From Tenderia sp965602225 (GTDB lineage: Bacteria > Pseudomonadota > Gammaproteobacteria > Tenderiales > Tenderiaceae), in NCBI GenBank assembly GCA_965602225.1, contig CBFCYE010000015.1, forward strand, positions 1 through 62,175: a stretch of 62,175 nt of DNA. Direction: 5' to 3'. The translations under genes were made by a program, and so were the position numbers. This document shows positions 9,524 to 18,078 of this stretch, piece by piece (position 1 is the stretch's first letter; each line of letters begins with the position of its first letter). The notes beneath the pieces were generated by a model. The model searched no databases. It worked only from the letters and a program-made list of their open reading frames with translations, and was not told the DNA's origin.

Positions 9524-10011
9524 AACAATGGTGGGCAGGTCTGCAGGCCAACGAACGGCGGATGTTGATTCTGGGGGCGCTTGCCCTGGGGCTGATCCTG
9601 CCCTACTTCGCCATCTGGTCGCCAATCCAGGATGATGTCGCGGCGTTGCAAAAACAGGTGCAGGAACAGCAGGCGGTGAAACGCTGGATGGACCAGGCAG
9701 CAGCCGAGGTCAAGCAGTTGGGTGGTGGCAGCGGTGCTGCGCTACGGCCGCAGGATGGTCGTTCGCTGATGGCGGTGGTTGATCAAACCGCCAAGAGAAG
9801 TGGTCTGGGCTCAGGCCTGAAGCGGCTTGAGCCTGAGGGTCAGGCGGCGGTAAAGGTGTGGCTGGAGCAGGTCTCGTTTGATGACATGCTGCGCTGGCTC
9901 AGCAGTCTGGAACAAAAAAATGGCCTGGCCGTAGCCACCATTACTATTGATAGGCAGGATGTGGCTGGCCGCGTAAATGCCCGTATGACCTTGGAGATGC
10001 CTGGGGCATGA
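9520..10011 (+). CDS. gspM: Type II secretion protein GspM
   Basis: GspM is the single-pass inner-membrane partner of GspL. The 163-residue protein has an N-terminal hydrophobic segment (about 18-36) preceded by QANERRMLILG, which is typical of GspM. A short coiled coil and a ferredoxin-like periplasmic domain follow (VWLEQVSFDDMLRWLSSLE is the recognisable family stretch). ATGA overlaps join it to gspL and gspN. Confidence 0.94.
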   Translation: MKQWWAGLQANERRMLILGALALGLILPYFAIWSPIQDDVAALQKQVQEQQAVKRWMDQAAAEVKQLGGGSGAALRPQDGRSLMAVVDQTAKRSGLGSGLKRLEPEGQAAVKVWLEQVSFDDMLRWLSSLEQKNGLAVATITIDRQDVAGRVNARMTLEMPGA

Positions 10012-10766
10012 AGCGTATTGTTGCCTATGTTGTGCTGGGTCTGTTGGCCTATGTTGGATTTCTGTTGGTCAGCTTTCCGGCTGAACGGGCCTTTGCCATG
10101 CTGAGTCAGCAGTTGCCAAATCTGCGTGCAGCTGGCCTGTCGGGCACCGCCTGGTCGGGTCAGGCTTCGGTTTTGCAAATACAGGGTCAGAATCTGGAAA
10201 AGCTGCGGTGGCAGCTCAAACCCTGGAGTGTGTTGTTTGGTCAGCTTGAGCTTGATATTCAGCTTGATGGCGCTGATGTTGCTGGCAAAGCCAGTATCGG
10301 TCTGCAACCTGATGGCGCGATTCAGCTGACGGATGTTGATCTACGTTTGTCCGCGGCTGAGATGTCGACTCAGTTTAAAGTGCCTGTTGATCTGGGTGGC
10401 CAGTTCATTGTGCAGTTGCAAAGTGCCAAGTTGATGGGGCAAAAGGTTCTCTCTGCCGAGGGCCTGGTTCGTTGGCAACGGGCGGCGCTGGTTTCGCCAT
10501 TTGCCCAACCTCTGGGTGAGTTTGTTACCCAGCTCAGTACAGAGGCTGATGGCGACCAGATTGAAATTAGGGCCCAGGTCAAGGATGAGGGTGGACCGCT
10601 GCAGCTCGGTGGTGTGGCCAGCCTTAAATCTGATGGCGGCTATAATTTTAATGGCTCGGTTAGTGTCCGTGACACCCAGCAGCAACTGCTGGTGCAAGGC
10701 GTGAAGGCCATGGGCCGGCCGGGTTCTGATGGTCGGGTGCCATTGCGTTATTCCGGTAGGCTCTAG
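10008..10766 (+). CDS. gspN: Type II secretion protein GspN
   Basis: GspN is an accessory T2SS component present in only some gsp operons and dispensable in some species. The 252-residue product has an N-terminal membrane anchor (VLGLLAYVGFLLVSFPA) and then the family region with LSGTAWSGQA and LEKLRWQLKPWSVLFGQ. A beta-rich, repetitive periplasmic domain follows. It is the last gene of the operon; 146 bases separate it from the TRAP genes. The operon is complete from C to N, with gspO (prepilin peptidase) absent here. Confidence 0.92.
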   Translation: MKRIVAYVVLGLLAYVGFLLVSFPAERAFAMLSQQLPNLRAAGLSGTAWSGQASVLQIQGQNLEKLRWQLKPWSVLFGQLELDIQLDGADVAGKASIGLQPDGAIQLTDVDLRLSAAEMSTQFKVPVDLGGQFIVQLQSAKLMGQKVLSAEGLVRWQRAALVSPFAQPLGEFVTQLSTEADGDQIEIRAQVKDEGGPLQLGGVASLKSDGGYNFNGSVSVRDTQQQLLVQGVKAMGRPGSDGRVPLRYSGRL

Positions 10767-10788
10767 CTAACTCATTGTTTTTATTCGG

Positions 10789-10831
10789 GTTGGTTTTTGC
10801 TCTATTTTTAGGGTTCACAATAAAAACCAAC
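10789..10831 (+). terminator. Inverted repeat after gspN, possible operon terminator
   Basis: A 10-base perfect inverted repeat (GTTGGTTTTT at 10789-10798 and AAAAACCAAC at 10822-10831) lies just downstream of the gspN stop. The stem is AT-rich, the loop is about 23 bases, and no clear U-tract follows on the + strand. It could be a weak or Rho-assisted terminator, or simply an inverted repeat. Confidence 0.35.
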
Positions 10832-10912
10832 AAAACCCCCTGATTCACTTCTAACCCTGGGGCTGAGCCGGTAGAATGCGCGGCGTTCCCCTGCCTCTGG
10901 CTACCTTATTAT

Positions 10913-11461
10913 ATGAATGCTCTGCTGCAACAACTCGACAAGTTGGCCGGTGTTATCGATCGACTCAATGAATGGATTGGCCGCCTCACTGCCTGGTTGG
11001 TGGTGGCACTGGTGTTGCTGGTTTGTTACGACGTCAGTATGCGTTATCTGTTTCAGTCGGGGTCAGTGGCCTTACAGGAGCTGGAGTGGCATATCTTTGC
11101 ACTGATCTTTCTGCTCGGCGCTGCTTATACCCTCAAACACGACGAACATGTCCGGGTTGATGTCTTTTATCAATCCAGACGGATGACGCCACGACGGCAG
11201 GCCATGGTTAACCTGTTTGGTTGTCTGTTTATGTTGCTGCCGTTTTGTGTGTTGATGATTGTCAGTGCCATGCCCTTTGTTGAGATGTCGTTTGGTTGGG
11301 CGGAGAATTCGCCTGATCCTGGAGGTCTACCCTATCGCTGGTTGCTGAAGGCTATGATCCCGGTCGGTTTTGCCTTGCTGGCCTTGCAGGGGCTGTCGCT
11401 GTCTATTCGCAGCCTGAAACTCATCGTCAAGGCTGAGACCTCAGCGCAGGAGGCCCAATAA
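10913..11461 (+). CDS. dctQ: TRAP transporter small permease subunit (DctQ family)
   Basis: This is the four-helix small membrane subunit of a tripartite ATP-independent periplasmic transporter, which imports organic anions using an ion gradient. The 182-residue protein has four hydrophobic segments (near 27-45, 58-78, 100-122 and 142-162). DctQ hallmarks are present: RYLFQSGSVALQELEWH, and HDEHVRVDVFY at the start of the helix 2-3 loop. It abuts dctM, whose ATG begins at its stop. The long Trp/Glu-rich form resembles the large-solute and 2-oxoacid TRAP group. Confidence 0.92.
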   Translation: MNALLQQLDKLAGVIDRLNEWIGRLTAWLVVALVLLVCYDVSMRYLFQSGSVALQELEWHIFALIFLLGAAYTLKHDEHVRVDVFYQSRRMTPRRQAMVNLFGCLFMLLPFCVLMIVSAMPFVEMSFGWAENSPDPGGLPYRWLLKAMIPVGFALLALQGLSLSIRSLKLIVKAETSAQEAQ

Positions 11462-12783
11462 TGGAGATGGAATATTGGGCAATCATCATGTTCGCGGTGG
11501 CGATTGTGTTGCTGCTGATCGGTTTTCCCGTGGCCTTCACCCTGGGGGCGGTAGCGATGGCCTTTGGTGGTTGGTTTCTCGGTTGGCAGGAATTCCAGCT
11601 GCTGCCGATGCGGGTCTGGGGGGTGATGACCAATTTCACCTTGCTGGCGGTGCCGCTGTTTGTCTTCATGGGGGTGATGCTGGAGAAATCTGGCCTGGCA
11701 GAAGAGCTGCTTGAAACCATGGCACGGCTGTTTGGCCGGGTGCGTGGTGGTCTGGCGGTCTCTATTGTTGCGGTTGGTGCCCTGCTCGCCGCCACCACCG
11801 GTGTGGTCGGGGCGACGGTGGTGACCATGGGCATTATTGCCCTGCCCGCCATGCTTAAGCGGGGTTACGACACTAGTCTGGCCTCAGGCACTATCGCCGC
11901 CTCAGGCACCCTGGGGCAGATCATCCCGCCGAGTATTATCCTAATCCTGCTTGGTGATGTAATCGGTGTGCCGGTGGGCGAGCTGTTTGCTGCCGCCGTG
12001 GTGCCGGGGCTGTTGCTGGTAGCGGCCTTTATGATCTACATCCTGATTATCGCCTTTCTCAAGCCAAACATGGCACCGGCCATGCCGGTTGAAGAGGATG
12101 CCACTGGGCTGGGTAAGCAGGTGTTGAGGAGCCTGTTGCCACCGCTGTTATTGGTATTCGCAGTGCTGGGTTCTATATTTTTCGGTGTTGCCTCGCCGAC
12201 CGAATCGGCTGCCGTCGGCGCCCTGGGTGCAATGCTGTTGTCGGCCATGCACAAGCGTCTCAGTCTGAAAAATATCCGTCAGGCCTCGCAGCAGACCGCC
12301 CGCCTCACCAGTATGGTGTTTATGATCCTGATTGGTGCCACCGCCTTTGGCCTGGTGTTCCGTTCCATGGGTGGCGATCTGGTGGTAGAAGATTTCATGA
12401 TGGCACTGCCCGGCGGCGAATGGGGCTTCATCGCCATCAGCATGCTGCTGATCTTTGTGTTGGGCTTCTTTCTCGATTTTCTCGAGATCTGTTTTATCGT
12501 GGTACCGATCCTGGCGCCGATTGCCGCAGCGATGGATATCAACATGCTCTGGTTTGCGGTGCTGATTGCGATGAATCTACAGACCTCGTTTCTGACGCCG
12601 CCGTTTGGCTTTTCGCTGTTCTACCTCAAGGCAGCTGCACCACCCGAGGTCAAAATTCAGCACATCTACAAGGGTGTGATCCCATTTGTTCTGATTCAGA
12701 TCATAGTGCTGGGAGGGATAATACTCTTTCCCGACACCGTGCAGTGGTTGCCGGATCTGATGAATGAGATGAAGGATTACTGA
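11461..12783 (+). CDS. dctM: TRAP transporter large permease subunit (DctM family)
   Basis: This is the transport-competent membrane subunit of the TRAP transporter. The 440-residue protein has about 12 hydrophobic segments. Typical DctM motifs are visible: GFPVAFTLGAVAM, VPLFVFMGVMLEKSG, GTLGQIIPPSIILI and SPTESAAVGALGAM. TNFTLLAVPLFVF and MNLQTSFLTPPFGFSLFYL match the subgroup that handles 2-oxoacids and related solutes, but substrate cannot be proven from sequence. Translational overlap with dctQ. It faces the convergent FliL-domain gene 15 bases downstream. Confidence 0.94.
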   Translation: MEMEYWAIIMFAVAIVLLLIGFPVAFTLGAVAMAFGGWFLGWQEFQLLPMRVWGVMTNFTLLAVPLFVFMGVMLEKSGLAEELLETMARLFGRVRGGLAVSIVAVGALLAATTGVVGATVVTMGIIALPAMLKRGYDTSLASGTIAASGTLGQIIPPSIILILLGDVIGVPVGELFAAAVVPGLLLVAAFMIYILIIAFLKPNMAPAMPVEEDATGLGKQVLRSLLPPLLLVFAVLGSIFFGVASPTESAAVGALGAMLLSAMHKRLSLKNIRQASQQTARLTSMVFMILIGATAFGLVFRSMGGDLVVEDFMMALPGGEWGFIAISMLLIFVLGFFLDFLEICFIVVPILAPIAAAMDINMLWFAVLIAMNLQTSFLTPPFGFSLFYLKAAAPPEVKIQHIYKGVIPFVLIQIIVLGGIILFPDTVQWLPDLMNEMKDY

Positions 12784-12798
12784 ATTTAAATTGGGCGG

Positions 12799-13305
12799 CT
12801 ATTGAATCACGAAGTTGGTGAATAGTACTTCCTGAATCCCGGTTTTGTATTTGTGTCCATCTTCGGTCTCAGCCTTGCCGTTTGAATTAATGTCGGCATA
12901 TTTGGTTAGCGTAGCCTGAATTAGCTCCAGTGCTTCTTTGCGCAGCTTTTCACGCTGTTGCAGGCCAATGACCTCAGACATGTTGCGATGGGTAAATAGC
13001 ATTAGTAGCTCGTGGCGAATCGGGGCGCGGTGATCCTGTACCGCCTCGATGGCTTTGCTGTCCATGGACATCAGGTCCAGTGCCAGCTGCATAAAACGCA
13101 TGTTTTGGCCGTCTAAAATATTGACCACAAAGGCAGGCTCAAGGGTGAAATAATTAGCCTTGCCATCGCTAATGTCTGCGCCACCACCGCCACCGCCGGA
13201 GGCATAGCTAGCTGAGCTAACAAGGCTCAGGGTTAGTATTAGTGCTTTGCTGAGATGCTGAAAAAAATGCTGACTACGTGGCTTACTAAGGGCAAATAAC
13301 TGCAT
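12799..13305 (-). CDS. Exported FliL-domain protein, stand-alone
   Basis: The 168-residue product has a basic N-terminus and a hydrophobic segment ending in SSASYA, probably a Sec signal peptide or membrane anchor. A Gly-rich stretch (SGGGGGG) follows, and then a FliL-like domain (YFTLEPAFVVNI, RHELLMLFTHRNMSEVIG, REKLRKEALELIQ). True FliL supports the flagellar stator, but no other flagellar gene lies in this window. A short insert (DINSNGKAETEDGHK) near the end resembles a calcium-binding or flexible loop. It sits between dctQM and the TRAP binding protein on the opposite strand. Function here is unknown; FliL/stomatin-like scaffolding is the family expectation. Confidence 0.75.
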   Translation of the reverse strand: MQLFALSKPRSQHFFQHLSKALILTLSLVSSASYASGGGGGGADISDGKANYFTLEPAFVVNILDGQNMRFMQLALDLMSMDSKAIEAVQDHRAPIRHELLMLFTHRNMSEVIGLQQREKLRKEALELIQATLTKYADINSNGKAETEDGHKYKTGIQEVLFTNFVIQ

Positions 13306-13490
13306 GTCCTTGTTACTCCTGTTATCTATATAAGTAGGCTAAATAAGTGGCTGGTGATTTGTTATAAAGCCTTAACTAGATATCGGGGTTGGAAGGCGGA
13401 GCTTTAGGGTTAATTTCGTACAAAAACCATCGGATAATTTTCCCTGTTTCAAATCAAGCGGATAGCTTTGTTTGTGGATGAATGCTCATA

Positions 13491-13522
13491 AAAAGGCGCG
13501 CCGGGCAGTTTCTGCCCGGCGC
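13491..13522 (-). terminator. Rho-independent terminator of the TRAP binding-protein gene
   Basis: On the minus strand a 10-base perfect GC-rich stem (GCGCCGGGCA paired with TGCCCGGCGC, 5-base loop at 13508-13512) is followed by CC and five T residues. It begins six bases after the stop codon of the TRAP solute-binding gene. Confidence 0.9.
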
Positions 13523-13528
13523 TAAAGT

Positions 13529-14611
13529 TTAGAGTTTGAGAGTCTTGGCGTAGGCGGCATCAGAAATATCATTCCAGGCGTCGTTCGACTGGCTGAATGA
13601 CTTATAGGACTGGTAAACCTGGCGGAAACTCGGGTCCTTGGCGGCCTCTTCTTTCAGTGTAATGTGGGTCAGGCGTTTGAGCTCCTTGATGACATCACTG
13701 GGGAACTCTAAGATTTTAACCTTGTGCTTCTGCGTCAGCTGCTGCAATGCCTGCATATTTTTGACATCAAACTCGGCGTGCATCCAGGTATTGGCCGCCG
13801 CTGCAGCCGTTTCTATCATGAGTTGATACTCCTTCGGCAGACTCTGCCAGGCAGCAGAATTACAGGTCAGCTCCAGCACTGGGCCGGGTTCATGCCAGCC
13901 AGGGTAGTAGTAGTTTTTGGCGGCACGATGCAGCCCCAGGCGTTGATCATGGTATGGGCCAACCCATTCAGTCGCATCGATGGTGCCGCGCTCAAGGGCG
14001 GTATAGATTTCACCGCCAGGCAACAACACAGGGTTAACCCCGGCCTTGGCCATCACCTTGCCTCCCAGGCCAGGGATGCGCATCTTCAGCCCCTTGAGAT
14101 CGGCAATCGAATTGATCTCCTTGCGAAACCAGCCGCCCATCTGCACGCCAGTATTGCCCATCGGGAACGGTACCAGATTGAATGGTTTGTAGATCTCACG
14201 CCAAAGATTGAGGCCGCCACCTTTATAGAGCCAGGCGTTCATGCCCTGAGCGTTCATACCAAATGGCACAGCGGTAAAGAACTGCGCCGCAGGCACCTTG
14301 CCTGACCAGTAATAGGCCGCACCATGGCCCATCTGTACTGTGCCCTGCGAAACCGCGTCAAAGGTTTGTAGCGCAGGCACCAGTTCACCCGCCGCATAGA
14401 CGCTGATGCGCAGGCGGCGGCCACTCATCTCTTCAATATCCTTGGCGAATTTCTCCACGGCCTCTTGGAAGATAGGGAAGTTGGGCGGCCAGGTGGTGAC
14501 CAGTTTCCAGTTAAAGCGTTTGGGAGAGGCGATGGCAGGTGCGGCTGCACTGGCACCGGCAGCCAGCAGTGCGCCACCGGCGGCCTTTTTAATAAACTCA
14601 CGGCGTTTCAT
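13529..14611 (-). CDS. TRAP transporter solute-binding protein, TakP-like (DctP family)
   Basis: This is the periplasmic receptor that delivers substrate to DctQM. The 360-residue protein starts with a twin-arginine signal (KRREFIKKAAGGALLAAG...AIA), so it is probably exported folded by Tat. The mature part follows the TakP pattern of 2-oxoacid binding proteins: FSAGELVP-like YAAGELVPALQTFDAV, NTGVQMGGWFRKEIN, KMRIPGLGGKV, and ERGTIDATEWVGPYHD, which contains the ligand-binding region. TakP proteins bind pyruvate and other 2-oxoacids with a cation. It is on the opposite strand to dctQM with the FliL-domain gene between them, so it must be transcribed separately. Start supported by the Tat motif position. 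Confidence 0.9.
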   Translation of the reverse strand: MKRREFIKKAAGGALLAAGASAAAPAIASPKRFNWKLVTTWPPNFPIFQEAVEKFAKDIEEMSGRRLRISVYAAGELVPALQTFDAVSQGTVQMGHGAAYYWSGKVPAAQFFTAVPFGMNAQGMNAWLYKGGGLNLWREIYKPFNLVPFPMGNTGVQMGGWFRKEINSIADLKGLKMRIPGLGGKVMAKAGVNPVLLPGGEIYTALERGTIDATEWVGPYHDQRLGLHRAAKNYYYPGWHEPGPVLELTCNSAAWQSLPKEYQLMIETAAAAANTWMHAEFDVKNMQALQQLTQKHKVKILEFPSDVIKELKRLTHITLKEEAAKDPSFRQVYQSYKSFSQSNDAWNDISDAAYAKTLKL

Positions 14612-14897
14612 GATGATAGCCCTATTCTTGTTATGTGAATGCTAGCAGGGATGGTAGCTCAGCCCGCTCAGCTGGCGCAAATATGCTTGAACAAAATTGG
14701 ATTATATTTAGGTGAGATAAAGGGTTTTTTGACTAGAGTCTTAAGTCTGCTCGGTTTAGGTCGAATAACTAATATGGTATTTAGGCTTCTTTGGGGTAAT
14801 TGATGTGTTTCAGGTGGGTAGCACATATTTTGCAGTGTCATTGTTTGATTGAGATTGGCTGGCACGATTGAGTAACTAACGGTTTTGAGGTGAGCAA

Positions 14898-15281
14898 ATG
14901 ATAGGCAATAAACCAACCATCTTGCTGGTTGATGATGAGCAATTTTTGGCCAAGGGCATTTCAGTAATTATTGGTAAAAAGTTTGATTGTAACGAGATGG
15001 TTATCGCTATGGATGGTGAGCAGGCCTGGCAGCTGTTGCAAGAGAAAGATATCGATTTGGTGATCTCTGACTGGAATATGCCCAAAAAAAATGGTGCCGA
15101 GTTGTTGCGGGATATGAAGTCAAATCCGAAGACCAGCGGTATTCCCTTTTTGATGCTGACGGGTCGCGCTGATGTTGACAGTATCAAGTTGGCGCAAGAT
15201 GCGGGTGTGGTGGAATACATTGTCAAACCGTTTAATGGTGACGAGCTGGTCAAAATGATCAAAAGATTGTTGAACCTGTAA
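14898..15281 (+). CDS. Single-domain response regulator (CheY-like)
   Basis: This 127-residue protein is one receiver domain with no output domain. Acidic pocket DDE at 12-14, phosphoacceptor Asp58 in LVISDWNMPKKNG, conserved Thr in MLTGR, and Lys in YIVKPF are all present. The SDWNMP signature is the one seen in CheY proteins. A GAGGTGAG ribosome site precedes the ATG. It opens the signalling cluster and closely resembles the receiver domains at 18079 and 23330, suggesting duplication. Likely a phosphoryl shuttle or a direct protein-protein effector for one of the neighbouring kinases. Confidence 0.93.
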   Translation: MIGNKPTILLVDDEQFLAKGISVIIGKKFDCNEMVIAMDGEQAWQLLQEKDIDLVISDWNMPKKNGAELLRDMKSNPKTSGIPFLMLTGRADVDSIKLAQDAGVVEYIVKPFNGDELVKMIKRLLNL

Positions 15282-15335
15282 CGCTAGATGAGCAGGTGCT
15301 GGGTGATAAAGAGTATTTAGCGATCAGGAGCTGAG

Positions 15336-15944
15336 ATGCAATATTTGACCAAAGTAGCGTTGCTATTGGTGTTGGGGCTGAATCCTGTCCAAGCGAACGA
15401 TTTAACGGCGGATGAGTTGGTCAAGATGTTGCAACAAGGTGGTTATGTTGTCTATCTACGTCATGCGGCAACAGATCTGCAGCAAAAAGATAGTGATCGA
15501 AAAAATCTCGAAAATTGCGGCACACAGCGCAATCTGTCTGAATTAGGTAAACAACAGGCCATGGCCATCGGTGCCGGTTTTAAGACAAAAAAAATCAGCG
15601 TAGGTAAGATACTTTCCAGCCCATGGTGTCGAACCAAAGACACAGCCTATCTTGGCTTTGGTCGGGCAGAGATTACAACTGAGCTTAGTTTTTCTATTTC
15701 CAAGAGTTCTGAAGATACGCAGCGTTTGTCTACGCTGCTAAATATTATGCTTACACAACAGCCAGAGGTGGGTACCAATACCATCCTGGTTTCGCATTCC
15801 TCAAACCTGAAAGAGGCGGCAGGGGTGTGGCCAAAACCTGAAGCCGTGATGGTGGTGTTCAAACCGGATCAGAATGAAGAGTCAGGTTATAAATATTACG
15901 GCATGATTAAACCGAATTATTGGCTTGGTCTTGCTGAAAATTAA
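15336..15944 (+). CDS. Exported histidine phosphatase family protein
   Basis: The 202-residue product has a signal peptide (LTKVALLLVLGLNPVQA) and a histidine-phosphatase fold. The catalytic RH motif is YLRHAATD near residue 42, LSSPWCRTKDTA provides the second Arg region, and ILVSHSSN carries the second catalytic His. The usual RHG is RHA here. Family members dephosphorylate a wide range of substrates, and the export signal argues for a periplasmic role rather than action on cytoplasmic phospho-His proteins such as SixA targets. It lies between a receiver gene and a sensor kinase, but co-functioning is inference only. Confidence 0.85.
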   Translation: MQYLTKVALLLVLGLNPVQANDLTADELVKMLQQGGYVVYLRHAATDLQQKDSDRKNLENCGTQRNLSELGKQQAMAIGAGFKTKKISVGKILSSPWCRTKDTAYLGFGRAEITTELSFSISKSSEDTQRLSTLLNIMLTQQPEVGTNTILVSHSSNLKEAAGVWPKPEAVMVVFKPDQNEESGYKYYGMIKPNYWLGLAEN

Positions 15945-15962
15945 ACCGCATTCATACAGTTT

Positions 15963-18068
15963 ATGCTGAGTAAAGTTGCAAGCTCGTTAAATTCGGCCAC
16001 ATTTAGAGGCAAGTTTCTGATCGCCCCGGTTATTACCCTGGCAACGATGGTGTTGGTGTCGGCACTGTTTTTGTGGAAGATGAATGAGCAAAGGGAGGGG
16101 GCGATTGAGATTAAAGAAAATGACCTGGTTATTATTGGTCAGTTGTCAGGTGTCTCGGCGCGCATATCCCACATACACGCAAGAGTGTACAGAATACTAC
16201 AAGCTGCAAAAGCAGGGGCAGATGAAGAAGCAGTCTATGAGTTAGGCAAACCATTGATTGAACATCTGGTGGGCATTGAAGAGTTGTTGATAAATCGTCT
16301 GCTAATGGCGCAGACAGAGTATAGACGGGGGGATTTGTATGAGCCGATTAGAAACAACTTCATAAAGTATAAATCAACGATAATTTCGGCTATTGAAATA
16401 TCGACAGTGGATGCGTTGATGGCTGAAGAGCAGCTTTTAGAGGCAAGTGCGATCTTTAATCATCTGGTTATTGACCTGCAGGAGGGGCTTAAACATATCG
16501 GTGCGGATATCAATAATGATATTACTAGAAACCTAAAGACATTGAGTCAGACTATCAGCTTGATGATTGTGGTGTTTGTCACGGCAGTTTTTGGTGCCTT
16601 TGTCAGCAGTTTATATTTGTCCGGGAGTTTGACGCGTGACATAGGCTCATTGATTGGTGTTATGGATAAACTTTCACATGGCAAAAAAGATATTGAGATA
16701 CCAACTGTTTCAAGCAGTAAAGAACTGACTGCCTTAGCCGGTGGCTTGCGGGTGTTTCAAAAAAGCTTGGAAAAGATTGATGAGCAACGTTGGGTTCTAG
16801 AAGAAAACAATCAACTACTAAGGCTGGAAATAGAGCAGCGTGAAATGACCGAGACATCACTCGAAGAGACGCGTGCCCATTTTCAATATACGCTCGACCA
16901 TAACCCCACAATAATTTATACGGCCAATTCATCGGGGTCCATCTTGGATGTGACATTTGTGAGTGAGAACGCAAAAAAAGTGATTGGTTATGATGCGAGT
17001 GAACTGTTGGGTGATAAACGTAAGTGGTTGGCCCGGCTGGAAATCGAGGATGGTCGCTTTCTGAATAAACAAATGTCTGAATTGTATAAGAAAGGCAGTT
17101 TGGTTCGTGATTATCGAATAAAAAATCATGCAGGTGATTATGTCTGGGTTCAAGACTCGTTGACCCTGAGTTATGGTGATGAAGGTCCGGCCCAGGTGTT
17201 GGGTTCGTTGACCAATATCACCGAGATTAAGGCGGCTGAAGAAAAGCTGCAAAGGATGAATGCGGAACTGTTTGAGCTGGCCTCCAGCCTGGAAGAGAAG
17301 GTCAAGAATAGAACGATGGATCTGGAACAGGCTAACAAGGAGTTGGAACGTCTTAGTGAGGCCAAGTCAGAGTTTGTCTCTATCGTTTCGCATGATCTTA
17401 GAACGCCACTGACCAGCATAAAGTTATTTTCTGACATCATGCTGGATGATCTGGAGAATATTGATAAAACTTCCCAGGAAGAGTATCTCTCTATCATCAG
17501 TGCCGAGACAGACCGTCTCAGTCGCCTGATTAGTAATGTGTTGGACTTCCAGAAAATATCAGCTGGAAAAATGCAGTGGAATGACAGCTATGTTGATATC
17601 GTTGACGTTATAAGAGATTGTGTTAAACCATTTAGGATTTCGGTTGAATCAAAAGGGCTTGAGTTTATCTGTGAGTATGATCAGGATGAACTTAAGACGG
17701 TTATTGATGGCGATAGGCTGGCTCAAGTTGTCTATAATCTGTTGTCAAATTCGCTCAAGTTTACCGAGGATGGTTTCATCAAGGTAAGCCTGAAGAGGTT
17801 GAACACTGTGGCAGGCGAAAGCTTTAGGTTGTCTGTTAGTGATAGCGGTCCTGGTATGGCCGAAGACCAGTTGGAAAATATTTTTCAACCTTTTGAACAG
17901 ATTCAGGGGTCAACCAATATGGGTAAAGGTACCGGGCTGGGGTTGTACATAACCAGCTGTGTTGTTGATAGGTATCATGGGCAGGCCTGGGCTGAGAGCG
18001 TGTTGGGTGAAGGCGCAACATTCAATATTGAGATGCCGATCAGGCATCCAGACAGTCTTGTTATATAA
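15963..18068 (+). CDS. Membrane sensor histidine kinase with HAMP and PAS domains
   Basis: This is a 701-residue hybrid-free histidine kinase. Membrane segments lie near 19-39 and 198-220 and flank a mostly helical periplasmic domain (about 40-195) that resembles a four-helix-bundle sensor. A HAMP linker (about 217-272), a coiled coil, a PAS/PAC domain (about 305-425) and another coiled coil lead into HisKA with H-box SHDLRTPLT near residue 475. The HATPase domain is intact (N-box NLLSNSLKF, G1 DSGPGM, F-box IFQPF, G2 GTGLGLY). The dimerisation helix is very similar to those of the kinases at 19418 and 20999. The gene is followed 10 bases later by a receiver-HDOD gene, its most likely partner. 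Base composition is visibly AT-richer than the T2SS operon. Confidence 0.93.
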   Translation: MLSKVASSLNSATFRGKFLIAPVITLATMVLVSALFLWKMNEQREGAIEIKENDLVIIGQLSGVSARISHIHARVYRILQAAKAGADEEAVYELGKPLIEHLVGIEELLINRLLMAQTEYRRGDLYEPIRNNFIKYKSTIISAIEISTVDALMAEEQLLEASAIFNHLVIDLQEGLKHIGADINNDITRNLKTLSQTISLMIVVFVTAVFGAFVSSLYLSGSLTRDIGSLIGVMDKLSHGKKDIEIPTVSSSKELTALAGGLRVFQKSLEKIDEQRWVLEENNQLLRLEIEQREMTETSLEETRAHFQYTLDHNPTIIYTANSSGSILDVTFVSENAKKVIGYDASELLGDKRKWLARLEIEDGRFLNKQMSELYKKGSLVRDYRIKNHAGDYVWVQDSLTLSYGDEGPAQVLGSLTNITEIKAAEEKLQRMNAELFELASSLEEKVKNRTMDLEQANKELERLSEAKSEFVSIVSHDLRTPLTSIKLFSDIMLDDLENIDKTSQEEYLSIISAETDRLSRLISNVLDFQKISAGKMQWNDSYVDIVDVIRDCVKPFRISVESKGLEFICEYDQDELKTVIDGDRLAQVVYNLLSNSLKFTEDGFIKVSLKRLNTVAGESFRLSVSDSGPGMAEDQLENIFQPFEQIQGSTNMGKGTGLGLYITSCVVDRYHGQAWAESVLGEGATFNIEMPIRHPDSLVI

Positions 18069-18078
18069 GTTTCAATAG

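Noticed and set aside
12799..13305. FliL-domain gene as evidence of a flagellar locus
   Set aside because: No other flagellar gene is present in the window; the gene stands alone between TRAP genes.
14701..14706. Minus-strand TATAAT upstream of the TRAP receptor gene
   Set aside because: A perfect -10 hexamer but no -35 at acceptable spacing; too weak to annotate.
14668..14916. Minus-strand 82-codon frame between the TRAP receptor and the first receiver gene
   Set aside because: No ribosome site, no domain, and it overlaps the receiver gene start; the 286-base gap is more likely promoter DNA for both directions.
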